DNA of 64,000 nucleotides from Chitinophaga sp. LS1. GTDB lineage: Bacteria > Bacteroidota > Bacteroidia > Chitinophagales > Chitinophagaceae. The notes beneath the pieces were generated by a model. The model had not been told where the DNA came from. It made no database searches and saw only the letters and a program-made list of their open reading frames with translations. Made by a program: the position numbers and the translations under genes. The stretch spans positions 2,356,001-2,420,000 of the forward strand of contig NZ_CP128362.1 of assembly GCF_034274695.1 (NCBI RefSeq), in the 5' to 3' direction. Positions 52,941-63,500 of this stretch are shown here, one piece after another (positions within the stretch are counted from its first letter, which is position 1; every line of letters starts with the position of its first letter).

Positions 52941-54182
52941 TTATAGCACATGGGATACGAGTCCGTCTCTTAATTTGGGTTCGAACCAGGTACTTTTAGG
53001 AGGCATCACATTACCACTATCTGCAATGTCAAATAATTGTTGAATGGTGACCGGGTACAATGCAAAAGCGACTTTGTATTCTCCGCTATCTACGCGTTTC
53101 ACCAGTTCCTGTAATCCCCGGATACCGCCTACGAAGTCGATACGTTTGTCAGTGCGTTGGTCTTTGATACCGAGCAGTTTATCCAGCACGTTGTTGGAGA
53201 GGATGGTGACATCCAATATTCCAATGGGATCATAGCTAAAGGTGCCATCCTGTGCCACCAGGCGATACCAGCTGCCATCCAGGTACATACTGAATTCATG
53301 GAGCATAGAAGGGGCTTGTGGCAGGTGACCGATGGGTTCTACTACAAAGTCGTATTCCAGTTTGGAGAGCAGATCTTCTTTGCTCAGGTCATTCAGGTCT
53401 TTGACCACTCTGTTGTAATCAAGGATCACCAGCTGGCTGGCGGGGAAGATGGTGGTCAGGAAATAATTGGCCGGATCATCGAGGCCAATGCGTTGTTGTT
53501 CTTCCAATTCCTTTTGTACCAGGGAGGCGGATGCGGCACGATGATGCCCATCTGCGATATATGTATATGGTACTTTGGTTTCGAAGAGCGCAGTGATCTC
53601 GTCGTTGGTGGCTTTGTCATCCACCACCCAGATGGTGTGCTGAATGCCGTCGGCAGCTGTGAAGTCGTACGCAGGAGCATGATGCGCTGTCCATTGATCA
53701 ATGAGAGAATTGATGGCAGGAACATCATTGTAGGCAAGGAATACATTGCCTGTTTGTGCGTTGGTAGTTTTGATATTGTTGATCCTGTCCTTCTCTTTGT
53801 CAGGACGGGTGAATTCGTGCTTTTTGATAATCCCGCTATTGTAATCGGAGATGGACGAAATACAAACAAGACCTGTCTGGCTGCGGCCATTCATGATCAG
53901 GCGGTAGATGTAATAGGCGGGGGCGTCGTCCTGGAAGAGGGTCCCATCTTTGATAAATCGTTGCAAATTTTCTGCGGCTTTATCGTATACAGACTGGCTA
54001 TACACGTCGGTACCATCTGGCAGGTCGATTTCTGATTTTGAAACGTGGTAAAAAGAGTAGGGGTTGCCGGCTGCTTCTAATTTAGCTTCTGGAGCGCTTA
54101 AAACATCGTATGGTCTGGCTGCAACTTTCTCAGCCAGTGCCGGTGTGGGTCTTAATCCTTTGAACGGTCTGATGATTGCCAT
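52941..54182 (-). CDS. DUF1015 domain-containing protein
   Basis: 413 residues beginning IIRPFKGLRPTPALAEKVAARPYDVLS, the family hallmark, with PYSFYHVSKSEIDLP, the histidine-rich IADGHHRAASASLVQ and a C-terminal DFVGGIRGLQELVKRV. DUF1015 proteins commonly sit beside serine biosynthesis genes, as here with serC, but their activity is not known. The serC terminator lies between the two. Confidence 0.9.
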   Translation of the reverse strand: MAIIRPFKGLRPTPALAEKVAARPYDVLSAPEAKLEAAGNPYSFYHVSKSEIDLPDGTDVYSQSVYDKAAENLQRFIKDGTLFQDDAPAYYIYRLIMNGRSQTGLVCISSISDYNSGIIKKHEFTRPDKEKDRINNIKTTNAQTGNVFLAYNDVPAINSLIDQWTAHHAPAYDFTAADGIQHTIWVVDDKATNDEITALFETKVPYTYIADGHHRAASASLVQKELEEQQRIGLDDPANYFLTTIFPASQLVILDYNRVVKDLNDLSKEDLLSKLEYDFVVEPIGHLPQAPSMLHEFSMYLDGSWYRLVAQDGTFSYDPIGILDVTILSNNVLDKLLGIKDQRTDKRIDFVGGIRGLQELVKRVDSGEYKVAFALYPVTIQQLFDIADSGNVMPPKSTWFEPKLRDGLVSHVL

Positions 54183-54291
54183 ATTGAAAGGTAATTGTTA
54201 GTCAGGTAAATGTAACTGCAAATAGGCAGATGAGCAAATACAAGGCCACAATGGTGTTTGCATTAAAAATGACTGCCGCAGGGGTTGGCCC

Positions 54292-54334
54292 AAAAGCAAA
54301 AAGCTCCCACCGCAGGTGGGAGCTTTTTGCTTTT
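54292..54334. terminator. Strong bidirectional terminator downstream of serC
   Basis: A 20-bp stem (arms 54292-54311 and 54315-54334) with a 3-base GCA loop, flanked by A-run and T-run. Separates serC from the DUF1015 gene on the same strand. Confidence 0.88.
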
Positions 54335-54347
54335 ATAGTAAGTAAGA

Positions 54348-55418
54348 TTATGCTTTCTTCAGGCTAAAATATTTCATTGCCTCTACCAGTACTTCCACAC
54401 TTTCATATGGCAATGCATTGTAAAGAGAAGCACGGAAACCACCTACACTGCGATGCCCCTTGATACCTACAATGTCTTCCTTCTTTGTAAATTTCAGGAA
54501 CTCATCTTCCAGTTCAGGTTTATCCATGATAAAGCAAACGTTCATGCGGCTACGGTCTTCCTTCGCCACAGTACCACGGAATAACGGGTTGTGATCGATT
54601 TCATCATACAGGAACGCTGCTTTCTTCTCATTTAATTTTTCAATTCCTGCAGCACCGCCCTGGTCTCTCAACCAGCGTAGCGTGAGCATGGAAATGTAAA
54701 TTGAAAATACGGGAGGGGTATTCAGCATTGATCCATTCTCAATGTGATTACGATAATCCAATATTGTTGGAATCTTGCGGGTTACCTTGCCAAGAATACT
54801 TTTGCGTACAGCTACCATAGTAACGCCAGCAGCGCCCATGTTTTTCTGTACACCGGCATAGATGAGCGAGAACTTGTTGAAGTCCATTTGTCTGCTCAGG
54901 ATATCACTGCTCATGTCACCAATCAGGGGTACATCTACGGTTGGAATGTTCTGCCATTGTGTACCATAGATGGTATTGTTGGTTGTGATATGCAGGTAAG
55001 TTGATTTGGCGGAAACATTAAATTGTTTGGGGATGTAATTGTAGTTACTTTCTTTTGAACTACCAGCTACGTCTACGAAACCAAACTGCTTTGCTTCTTT
55101 AATCGCCTTATTGCTCCATACACCGGTATCTATGTAAGATGCCGTTCCATCATTTTCAAGTAAGTTCATCGGAACCTGCAGGAATTGCTGCGTAGCACCA
55201 CCATGAAGGTAGAGTACTTCGAAATCATCTTCCAGTTGCATCAGTTCGCGTACGAGATTACGTGCCTCATCAATTACAGCCTGAAACAGTGGAGTCCTGT
55301 GCCCTATTTCCAATATGGACATTCCTGACCCCTCAAAGTCAATCAAAGCCTTACTAGCCTTATACAGAACCTCATTTGGTAATACGGAAGGTCCCGCGTT
55401 AAAATTGTGCACCTTCAT
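54348..55418 (-). CDS. serC: 3-phosphoserine aminotransferase
   Basis: 356 residues from ATG 55418 (MKVHNFNAGPSVLPNEVL); the thirteen codons upstream are not part of the family. PLP-dependent class V aminotransferase: it makes 3-phosphoserine from 3-phosphohydroxypyruvate and glutamate in serine synthesis. Signatures: FNAGPSVLP, LYLHGGATQQFLQVP and the PLP lysine in IYAGVQKNMGAAG, plus GHRSVGGFRASLYNALP at the C-terminus. Strong -7 element TATCTTTG on the minus strand at 55561-55568, and a terminator after the gene. Confidence 0.96.
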   Translation of the reverse strand: MKVHNFNAGPSVLPNEVLYKASKALIDFEGSGMSILEIGHRTPLFQAVIDEARNLVRELMQLEDDFEVLYLHGGATQQFLQVPMNLLENDGTASYIDTGVWSNKAIKEAKQFGFVDVAGSSKESNYNYIPKQFNVSAKSTYLHITTNNTIYGTQWQNIPTVDVPLIGDMSSDILSRQMDFNKFSLIYAGVQKNMGAAGVTMVAVRKSILGKVTRKIPTILDYRNHIENGSMLNTPPVFSIYISMLTLRWLRDQGGAAGIEKLNEKKAAFLYDEIDHNPLFRGTVAKEDRSRMNVCFIMDKPELEDEFLKFTKKEDIVGIKGHRSVGGFRASLYNALPYESVEVLVEAMKYFSLKKA

Positions 55419-55560
55419 AGGTCGATCTAAATTAAATAAATTGTTAGCTTGTTCCACTTTGCTTCTTGGTTTTGTCAGAGGAATGGATTAAAAAATAGAT
55501 AATGGCATTTCAAATCAGATGCTGATGTTGTGTAGGATAAGGCTAAAAAGATAGTAGTAA

Positions 55561-55568
55561 CAAAGATA
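55561..55568 (-). promoter_or_regulatory. Bacteroidota -7 element, probable serC promoter
   Basis: Read on the minus strand it is TATCTTTG, matching TAnnTTTG. It lies 142 bases upstream of the serC ATG; a TTTCG-like box is about 19 bases further upstream. Confidence 0.4.
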
Positions 55569-55648
55569 ATTTATATTTTTTTAAAATCGAAATTAATTGA
55601 AAAGCCCTTGCGTACTCAGTTTTCTCTTTTGCACAAAGCTTGTGCCAG

Positions 55649-56593
55649 CTATTCCTCCACACGACCGATCATTTTGCCTGTGTCTGGCAGGGGCGTATTC
55701 TCTTTCAGTTTTTTGTTAATATTATTAAGTGGTGGCTGGCCAGCATCGACCCAGGCAGTATACCAGCAACTGGCTACTGCATGAATGGCAGCCCGCATAC
55801 GCCGTTCTACCATATCGCCCAGCAATTGCTGATACGCTTTCGTATAGGAAGTAGCGTAAGTACGTACCAGTTTTCCTTTCCTGTTTTCATAAGCATATTT
55901 TGTGTCTGGCGGCGTACGTTGACTCAGGGCTTTCTCCTGTTTTAATACGGTGTCTGCTGCGCTGGCACTACTACTCACTACCTGCCATATAAAAGTTGGA
56001 ACATCCCTGATATAAACGGCCTTTCCACACCAGTAGTTGAAACTGCCATCCGCCAGCAGTTCGGGAATGCGGGATTCCCATAAACCATGAATACCTTCCT
56101 GCCCGGTGAACTGTCCGTTGTGATTAGAACAGGCATGCAGGGGCACATGTGCATCTGCCACATAATGGCCCAGGTCAGCGCTGAACCGGAGTATTTTGTC
56201 AGGATCTTTTTCCTGGAAGGCTTTGGATAGGCGCGCCATCATGAGCGGAATGTACCAGGGTACAATTCCATATTGTAGCAGGCTATCTTCCCCAAACTGT
56301 AGCAGGGCTGCCGGCCAGCTACGGGGTATCCAATCGTAAGGTGGTGAGCCATAGTGATCGATGTCTATGTAATGACGGGGGCCTTCGGCAGCTACGATAT
56401 ATCTTCTTTTATCAGCATCTGTAGCATGCGCTTTCAGGTAGGCCTGCTGCGGCTTGTAGAGTGCGAGCATAGCGGGTGGTAGAGAGAATACCGCCAGCTC
56501 ATTGATCCGCTGATGGGCAAAAAATCCCCAGCCCACAGTTTTGAATGGGAGGAGGATGCAAACAACAATGGAAAACAATCTTTTAAAAAACAT
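55649..56593 (-). CDS. S1/P1 nuclease- or phospholipase C-like zinc enzyme, secreted
   Basis: 314 residues with a signal peptide ending at GWGFFAHQ, where the mature N-terminal tryptophan is the first zinc ligand of this fold. Further ligand blocks: FGHQRINELA-type GFFAHQRINELA, YIDIDHYGSPPYDWIPRSW, and FSADLGHYVADAHVPLHACSNHNGQFTGQEGIHGLWE. Zinc-dependent phospholipase C and S1/P1 nucleases share these residues. Substrate cannot be settled; acts in the periplasm or outside. Starts 2 bases after the DUF502 stop, so likely co-transcribed. Confidence 0.82.
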   Translation of the reverse strand: MFFKRLFSIVVCILLPFKTVGWGFFAHQRINELAVFSLPPAMLALYKPQQAYLKAHATDADKRRYIVAAEGPRHYIDIDHYGSPPYDWIPRSWPAALLQFGEDSLLQYGIVPWYIPLMMARLSKAFQEKDPDKILRFSADLGHYVADAHVPLHACSNHNGQFTGQEGIHGLWESRIPELLADGSFNYWCGKAVYIRDVPTFIWQVVSSSASAADTVLKQEKALSQRTPPDTKYAYENRKGKLVRTYATSYTKAYQQLLGDMVERRMRAAIHAVASCWYTAWVDAGQPPLNNINKKLKENTPLPDTGKMIGRVEE

Positions 56594-56595
56594 GA

Positions 56596-57219
56596 TTATT
56601 TATGGTGGTGTTCCAGGGAGGTCACCCCACCACTCACGGCAAACTTCATCGCTTCCCCTGCAGAAATATTCGTAAGGGGTTTTACCTTTTCAGCAGGCAC
56701 CATGAATACTTTACCCGTGATGGCGTAAGCATGTGGCACGTATACCGCCATGTAGCCTTCCAGGCCCAGGATGGTTACGTCCGGCTGGGTGATGAAGCCC
56801 ATTTCCCATACGTCCACACCATAGATCTGGACAAGTACAGGGTGATCGAACTTCTTCTTTTCCCCTACAAAGGCGTCGAAAACGTCTTTGACAGATGAGT
56901 AAATATATTTGATGAAAGGTGTCTTTTCCAGGATGCCGTCAAATAGGGCAAAGATCCTTCCCAGAATAAAAGAAGAACTCAGGTAACCTACTGTCACAAC
57001 CAGGAGTAATACCAGCGCAAAGCCCACCCCCTTGAACCGGAGGTAGCTAAAAGGAGCCTCCTGAGAGATAAGGTCCTTCGGGAAGATGTTGTCGATGGTT
57101 ACAAACAGGTAATACAAAGTAAAGGCGGTCACACCGATAGGTGCCAGGATCAGCAGACCCTGGAAGAAATACCTTAATATCCTCGAAGCCAAAACTTTAA
57201 GACGGGTTTTTGGAGACAT
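56596..57219 (-). CDS. DUF502 family membrane protein
   Basis: 207 residues with two transmembrane segments (LLILAPIGVTAFTLYYLFVTID and GVGFALVLLLVVTVGYLSSSFI). The DUF502 blocks GRIFALFDGILEKTPFIKYIYSSVKDVFDAF and MGFITQPDVTILGLEGYMAVYVP are present. Integral membrane family of unknown role, often in one unit with hydrolases. Divergent from the TetR gene. Confidence 0.88.
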   Translation of the reverse strand: MSPKTRLKVLASRILRYFFQGLLILAPIGVTAFTLYYLFVTIDNIFPKDLISQEAPFSYLRFKGVGFALVLLLVVTVGYLSSSFILGRIFALFDGILEKTPFIKYIYSSVKDVFDAFVGEKKKFDHPVLVQIYGVDVWEMGFITQPDVTILGLEGYMAVYVPHAYAITGKVFMVPAEKVKPLTNISAGEAMKFAVSGGVTSLEHHHK

Positions 57220-57307
57220 AATTTGTTATAATAACTGGGCAAAGGTACTATATAATGAGGCAATGTGTTTTTTAACTTCAACTTATCTACATTAAATAAA
57301 ATCATTC

Positions 57308-57337
57308 TGGAAACTTTCAAAGTCTAAAAAGTTTCCA
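57308..57337. promoter_or_regulatory. 10-bp inverted repeat upstream of the tetR efflux operon
   Basis: TGGAAACTTT (57308-57317) and AAAGTTTCCA (57328-57337) are exact inverted repeats with a 10-base spacer; a TAGTTTTAG box follows directly (57338). Position and symmetry suit a TetR operator overlapping the promoter. Confidence 0.5.
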
Positions 57338-57380
57338 TAGTTTTAGGATAACCTAATTCTGGCTCCAAATACACTATCCA

Positions 57381-57989
57381 ATGGAAATACAATCACGTAT
57401 TCTGGATACTGCCTTCAATCTGTTCAGCCAATGTGGCACCAGATCCATTACCATGGACGACATTGCCCATAAAATGGGTGTCTCCAAAAAGACCCTCTAT
57501 GCCCATTTCGCCGACAAAGACGAATTGGTCACCCATGCGATTATGCGCTACCTCCACGCGGTAGACGCCGACTGCAAAGCAAACCAAACCCAGGCCGTCA
57601 ATGCCATCGATGAGCTCTTCCTCGTCATGGAAATGCTGGACAAACAGTTCAGAAACATGAAGCCACTTGTGCTCCTCGACCTGCAAAGATATCACTCCAC
57701 CGCCTACCAGGCCTTCCTCTCTTACAGAGATACCAGCCTGCAAAGCACCATCCGCGAAAACCTGCAGAGAGGCATCCGGGAAGGACTCTATCGCTCCGAC
57801 CTGGATGTGGATGTACTCACCCAATATCGCCTGGCTACAGCCATGCTCTGTTTTCAACCAGATGTATTCGCACCCGGGTTGTATGAAATGAGTAAAGTAC
57901 AACGCATTTTATTGGAACATTTTCTCTATGGACTTGTTTCCAGTGAGGGATTTGAAAGGATTGAAGCCTACAAACAACAACTATCGTAA
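57381..57989 (+). CDS. TetR/AcrR-family transcriptional repressor
   Basis: 202 residues. N-terminal helix-turn-helix: RILDTAFNLFSQCGTRSITMDDIAHKMGVSKKTLYAHFADKDELVTHAI. The C-terminal half is a helical ligand domain of unknown specificity. First gene of the efflux operon (6 bases before the TolC gene), with an inverted-repeat candidate operator upstream; likely autoregulatory. Confidence 0.92.
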   Translation: MEIQSRILDTAFNLFSQCGTRSITMDDIAHKMGVSKKTLYAHFADKDELVTHAIMRYLHAVDADCKANQTQAVNAIDELFLVMEMLDKQFRNMKPLVLLDLQRYHSTAYQAFLSYRDTSLQSTIRENLQRGIREGLYRSDLDVDVLTQYRLATAMLCFQPDVFAPGLYEMSKVQRILLEHFLYGLVSSEGFERIEAYKQQLS

Positions 57990-57995
57990 AACCAA

Positions 57996-59369
57996 ATGAC
58001 CTTTATGCAAGCGAACAAAAAGCGGACAGGATGGATAGGAACCTTGCTGCTACTGATCTTTCACACGGGAATGGCCCAGTCTCCCACCAATACGCCGTTA
58101 GCGCCGATGTCGCTCACTGCGAAAGAAGCGGTTGACTATGCCCTGGCTAACCAGGCCACCGTGCGAAACGCTAAACTGGATGAACTGATCCAGCTGGCAA
58201 AAAACAAAGAAGTCAGCGGAATGGCCCTGCCACAATTGAGCGGCGCAGGTTCCTTCCAGCACAATCCAATCGTCCAGAAACAACTGATCGATGCTTCCAA
58301 CTTCTCTGACACTGTGCCCAAAGGTACCCTCGTACCCTTCGCCTTTGGCCTTAAATTCAATGTGCTCGGCGAAGTGAAATTCAGCCAGGTACTCTTCGAT
58401 CCTAGTGTACTCGTCGCCCTACAGGCCCGCAAAACACTGGAAGAACTCTCCCACAGAGGCGTACAGAAAGCAGAGATCGATGTCAAAGTGAATGTTTACA
58501 AATCTTATTACAACGTGCTTTCCGCACGTAAAGCCCTGACCATACTCAGGGGCAACCTCACCACACTTGAAAAACTGCTTGGAGAAACAAGAGAAACCTA
58601 CAAGAACGGTCTCGTAGAAAAACTGGATGTAGACAGGCTCGTCGTACAGTTAACTAACCTCCGCACGGAAGAAATCAAATTACAGAACCTCTCCGAAGTA
58701 GGATTGGCAGCCCTCAAATACTCTATGGGCATGCCCATGAAGCAGGAGCTGACACTCACCGACACGCTCTCTCTGGCAGAAATAAAATCAGCAGTAGCCG
58801 TAGAAAAGTTCGACTACTCCCAGCGTATAGAATACCAGTTACTGGAATCACAAAAGAAAGCATACGAATACGATCTCAAGCGCTATAAATACAATGCCCT
58901 GCCAATACTCTCTCTCTTTGGTACAGGTGGTGTGAGCCGCGCGAGCGATGTGTTCAACTACTTTGATAATCAAACGTGGTACGGCTATGTAGGCTATGGG
59001 GTGAACCTGAGCTTCAATATCTTCACCGGATTCCAGCGCAAACGAAAGGTAGACCAGGCTTTCCTGCAGGTAAAGAAAACAGAAGTGAGCATAGAGGATG
59101 CAAAACTAGGTATCGATCTGGAACAAACACAATCTACTTCCAACCTGCGCAACAACATCGTGGCGCTCGAAGCCCAGGAAAGCAATATGCAACTGGCACA
59201 GGAAGTATACAATACTACACAGATCAAATACAAGGAAGGAGTTGGTTCCAGCGTGGAAATGAGTAATGCAGAGAATGACCTGCTCACTGCCCAGAACAAT
59301 TATTTCACAGCACTATACAACGCCAGTGTGTCCAGGATCGACTACCTGAAAGCGTATGGCAAGTTGTAG
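57996..59369 (+). CDS. TolC-family outer-membrane efflux channel
   Basis: 457 residues with a signal peptide (GTLLLLIFHTGMAQ). Duplicated TolC/OEP helical pattern: SLTAKEAVDYALANQATVRNAKLDEL near the N-terminus, LDVDRLVVQLTNLRTEEIKLQNL in the centre and LYNASVSRIDYLKAYGKL at the end. Forms the trimeric outer-membrane exit of a tripartite pump. Confidence 0.92.
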   Translation: MTFMQANKKRTGWIGTLLLLIFHTGMAQSPTNTPLAPMSLTAKEAVDYALANQATVRNAKLDELIQLAKNKEVSGMALPQLSGAGSFQHNPIVQKQLIDASNFSDTVPKGTLVPFAFGLKFNVLGEVKFSQVLFDPSVLVALQARKTLEELSHRGVQKAEIDVKVNVYKSYYNVLSARKALTILRGNLTTLEKLLGETRETYKNGLVEKLDVDRLVVQLTNLRTEEIKLQNLSEVGLAALKYSMGMPMKQELTLTDTLSLAEIKSAVAVEKFDYSQRIEYQLLESQKKAYEYDLKRYKYNALPILSLFGTGGVSRASDVFNYFDNQTWYGYVGYGVNLSFNIFTGFQRKRKVDQAFLQVKKTEVSIEDAKLGIDLEQTQSTSNLRNNIVALEAQESNMQLAQEVYNTTQIKYKEGVGSSVEMSNAENDLLTAQNNYFTALYNASVSRIDYLKAYGKL

Positions 59370-59403
59370 TGGCTGCATTATTTCTCATTCTAATTCATTC
59401 TAT

Positions 59404-60510
59404 ATGTCTTACAAACATCACTCCGCATTACTGTTCCTGCTCGTCTTCATGGCATGCGGTCAACCTACAGCTGAAGAAAAACTCAAAAAGCTGAAACAAC
59501 AGGAAGCGGACCTGAAAAAGGAGATTGCAAAGCTGGAAAAACAAGTGAATAAAACGGATACTGCCGACAAAAAGATGAAGTCAGTGATCGTCACTGCTGT
59601 AAAAGATTCCGTATTCGAACACTATATAGATATACAGGGCGCTGTAGATGCACGTGAAAATGTGAACGTCAGTTCCAAAGTACCGGGTGTGATCACCGCC
59701 ATTTATGTAAAAGAAGGACAGAACGTATCCAAAGGTCAGACACTGGCACAGGTCGACGATCAGATCCTGAGAGCCAATGTGGCGGAACTCCGCACCCAGC
59801 TGGAACTGGCCACTACACTCTACGAAAAACAACAGAACCTCTGGAAACAGCAGATTGGCTCTGAAGTACAATATCTCAATGCCAAAAACCAGAAAGAATC
59901 ACTGGAACGGAAAATGGCTACCCTGAATGATCAACTCTCTCAGGCTAAGATCATATCTCCTATCAATGGTTCTATCGATGCAGTGGTTTCTAAACTGGGC
60001 GACAATGCAGCACCGGGTTCCACTTCATTCAGAGTGGTGAACAATGTGAACTTACGTGTGCTGGCCAATGTTGCAGAAGCCTACGCCGGCGTGGTAAAAA
60101 CAGGTGATCAGGTAGTAGTAAGATTCCCGGATATAGACAAACAGATCCGTACTAAAATCGGATTTGCAGCCAGAACTATCGATCCTGTAAGCCGTACTAT
60201 CAAAGTAGAAGTACCGCTAACCAGCGATCCTGCATTGAGACCAAACATGATTGCACAGATCAAGATCATAGACTATGCTACACCTCATGCACTGGTGATA
60301 CCTGTTAATATCATCCAGTATGCATTGGGTAGATCCTATGTAATCGTCGCTGAGAAATCCAAAGATGGATTGATTGCAAAAAGAAGGGAAGTGGAAGTAG
60401 GGCGCACCTACAATGACAAAGCTGAAATCAAAGGCGGATTACAGGCAGGAGATAATGTAGTAACAACAGGTTATCAGGGATTGAATGACAATGACCTGAT
60501 CCAGTTATGA
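59404..60510 (+). CDS. RND efflux membrane fusion protein (HlyD/AcrA type)
   Basis: 368 residues from the ATG at 59404, where a lipoprotein signal begins (ALLFLLVFMAC); the frame opens at 59356 inside the TolC gene but the extra residues are not signal-like. Coiled-coil hairpin near the N-terminus (KLKQQEADLKKEIAKLEKQ), barrel-sandwich VPGVITAIYVKEGQNVSKGQTLAQVD, second hairpin, then beta-barrel KVEVPLTSDPALRPNMIAQIKI. Links the RND pump to TolC across the periplasm. Confidence 0.92.
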   Translation: MSYKHHSALLFLLVFMACGQPTAEEKLKKLKQQEADLKKEIAKLEKQVNKTDTADKKMKSVIVTAVKDSVFEHYIDIQGAVDARENVNVSSKVPGVITAIYVKEGQNVSKGQTLAQVDDQILRANVAELRTQLELATTLYEKQQNLWKQQIGSEVQYLNAKNQKESLERKMATLNDQLSQAKIISPINGSIDAVVSKLGDNAAPGSTSFRVVNNVNLRVLANVAEAYAGVVKTGDQVVVRFPDIDKQIRTKIGFAARTIDPVSRTIKVEVPLTSDPALRPNMIAQIKIIDYATPHALVIPVNIIQYALGRSYVIVAEKSKDGLIAKRREVEVGRTYNDKAEIKGGLQAGDNVVTTGYQGLNDNDLIQL

Positions 60511-60528
60511 TCTTAAAAATACTGTTGT

Positions 60529-63500
60529 ATGCAAGATAATCTGAACAAAGAATTTAAGCCTACCAGCTGGGCCATTGATAATAAAGTGAGCGTGTATGTC
60601 GCTACTATTATCATAGCCATAGCAGGTATACTATCCTATCAAAACCTGCCGAAGGAGCAATATCCGGAGGTTGTGTTTCCGCAGTTCTATATCAGTACTA
60701 TCAATAGTGGTACATCTCCTGAAGATATGGAAACACTGGTGACCAAGCCCATTGAAAAGCAGCTGGGTGGTTTGTCTGGTGTCAAATCTATCAAGAGTAC
60801 AAGTATGCAGGATTATTCTGCTATCACCATTGAGTTCGAAGCTGGTGAGAACATGGAATCGGCACGTCAGGAAGTGAGAGAAAAAGTAGACGATGCGAAG
60901 AAAGACCTGCCGAATAATCTTACACAGGAACCGCAGATCATCAAGATCGATGTATCGCAGATCCCTATTATGAACATCAACCTGTCTGGTGATTTCGATC
61001 TGCAATCACTGAAGAAGTATGCAGATGAAATGCAGGATAGGATCGAAGCGCTGAACGAGATCACCCGTGTAGATATCGTCGGTGCACTTGATCGTGAAAT
61101 CCAGATCAATGTAGATAAATACAAGATGGATGCAGCGCAGGTGAGCTTCGATGATATTGCTAATGCGGTGGCTGCTGAAAACAGAACCATCTCTGGTGGT
61201 CAGGTGTCCATGGATGGACAAAAGCGTACACTGAGTGTAAAGGGTGAATATAAAGATCCCACTAAATTGCGCAATATCGTAATCCGCAGTGCATCTGGCT
61301 CAACCGTATACCTGCGTGATATTGCCGATGTAGTAGATGGATTTGAGGAGCAGGAAAGCTATGCGCGTCTGGGCGGTAAGAATGTGATCACGCTGAACGT
61401 GATCAAGCAGAGCGGCAAGAACCTGATCGATGCTTCTGACAAGATCAGGGTGATCATCGGGGACATGAAAAAAGATTATCTCCCTAAAGGATTGAATGTA
61501 GTGGTCACGGGCGATCAGTCAAACGCTACGCGTGTTACACTACATGACCTGATCAATACCATCATCATCGGCTTCCTGCTGGTGACGCTGATTCTCATGT
61601 TCTTCATGGGAGCGGTGAATGCGATCTTCGTGGCCATGTCTGTACCGATTTCAATGTTCATCGCCTTCCTGATACTGCCAGCCTATCATTTTACATTAAA
61701 TATGATGGTGCTGTTCTCGTTCCTGCTGGCATTGGGGATTGTGGTAGACGATGCGATCGTGGTGATAGAAAACGTGCATCGTATTTTCTATGAACGCAAG
61801 GACCTCGGCATTGTGAAGGCAGCTAAGATAGCGGCAGGGGAGGTGTTTCTACCGGTGTTTTCGGGTACACTGACGGTGTTGGCGCCATTCGTGCCCTTGC
61901 TGTTCTGGCCGGGTATCATCGGTAAGTTTATGTTCTTTCTGCCATTGACGTTGATTACGACACTCGGTGCATCGCTGGTAGTAGCTTATATTATCAATCC
62001 TGTGTTTGCCGTGGATTTTATGGACAGGCATGAAGGAGAAAACCATCCAAAGCCGGCATGGAATAGAAAGTTCACTTACATGGCGATCGTGTTTGGTGTA
62101 ATAGCGCTGATAGGATATGCAAATGGTAGTGTGGGACTGGGCAACTTTGTCATCTTTTTATTCCTGCTGATACTGCTGGAAAAATTTTATTTAGGAGGTG
62201 TGGCACGCCGCTTCCAGAGCAACTTCTGGCCAAAGGTACAGGAGCGTTACAAGCGTATATTACAATGGTGCCTTGTTGGATGGAGACCTATATGGATATT
62301 GATCGGCACATTTGGTTTGCTAATATTCAGCATTATGCTCACGGCCATCAGGAATCCGAAAGTAGTATTCTTCCCGCAGGCAGATCCTAACTTCATCTAT
62401 GCATATATAGAGTTGCCAATGGGTACAGATCAGAAGTACACTGATAGTATCACACACATTGTAGAGGAAAGGATCACAAAAGTAGTGGGTGCGAATAATC
62501 CGATAGTAGAATCTATTATCTCCAACGTAGCAGTGGGGGCGGGTGATCCATCGCAGACGGATATGAGTACGCAGCCTCATAAAGGTAAAGTGACCGTTGC
62601 ATTTGTGGAGTTTGGAAAACGTGATGGTCATGATACCAAACAATATCTTGATAAGATCAGGCAGGCGGTAAAAGGTATACCGGGTACAGATATAACAGTA
62701 GAGCAGGAGCAGGGCGGACCGCCAACAGGTAAGCCCATCAATATTGAAATAACGGGTGATGAATTTGAAGAACTGACATCTACAGCCACTAAACTGAAAC
62801 GTTATCTTGATTCACTGGAGATCGGTGGTGTAGAGGAATTGCGTTCAGACTTTCAGAGCAACAAACCTGAAATTGTGGTGGATATAGATCGTGAGCGTGC
62901 AAACAGGGAAGGTATTTCTACCACAACTATTGGTATGGCATTGCGCACTGCTTTGTATGGATATGAAGCCTCTAAGTTCAGAGATCCGGAAGACGATTAT
63001 CCGATCATGGTCCGGTTCCAGGAAACCCAGCGTAACAATATCAACACACTCATGAACCTGAACTTAGTATACAGAGATATGAATATGGGAGGTATGATCA
63101 GACAGGTGCCGCTGAGTGCAGTGGCAAATGTTCATTACTCCAATACTTATGCAAGTATCAGGCGTATAGATCAGAAGCGCGTGGTGACATTGTATTCAAA
63201 TGTACTCAACGGTTATAATGCGAACGAAGTAGTACAGCAAATACAAACAGCCGTGAGTGATTTTGCAAAGCCTGCTGGTATCCAGGTAAAGATGACGGGT
63301 GAGCAGGAAGATCAGGCAGAGACAATGAACTTCCTGATGGTTGCGATGGTTGGTGCATTTGGATTGATCCTGATGATCATGGTAACGCAGTTTAATTCCG
63401 TTGGTCGTCCGCTGATCATCTTTATGGAAATTCTTTTTAGTATCATAGGGGTATTCCTTGGTTTCTCCGTTTTTGGAATGGATATCTCGATCGTAATGAC

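Noticed and set aside
53157..54035. A 292-codon plus-strand frame across the DUF1015 gene
   Set aside because: It is antisense to an intact DUF1015 protein and has no recognisable domain.
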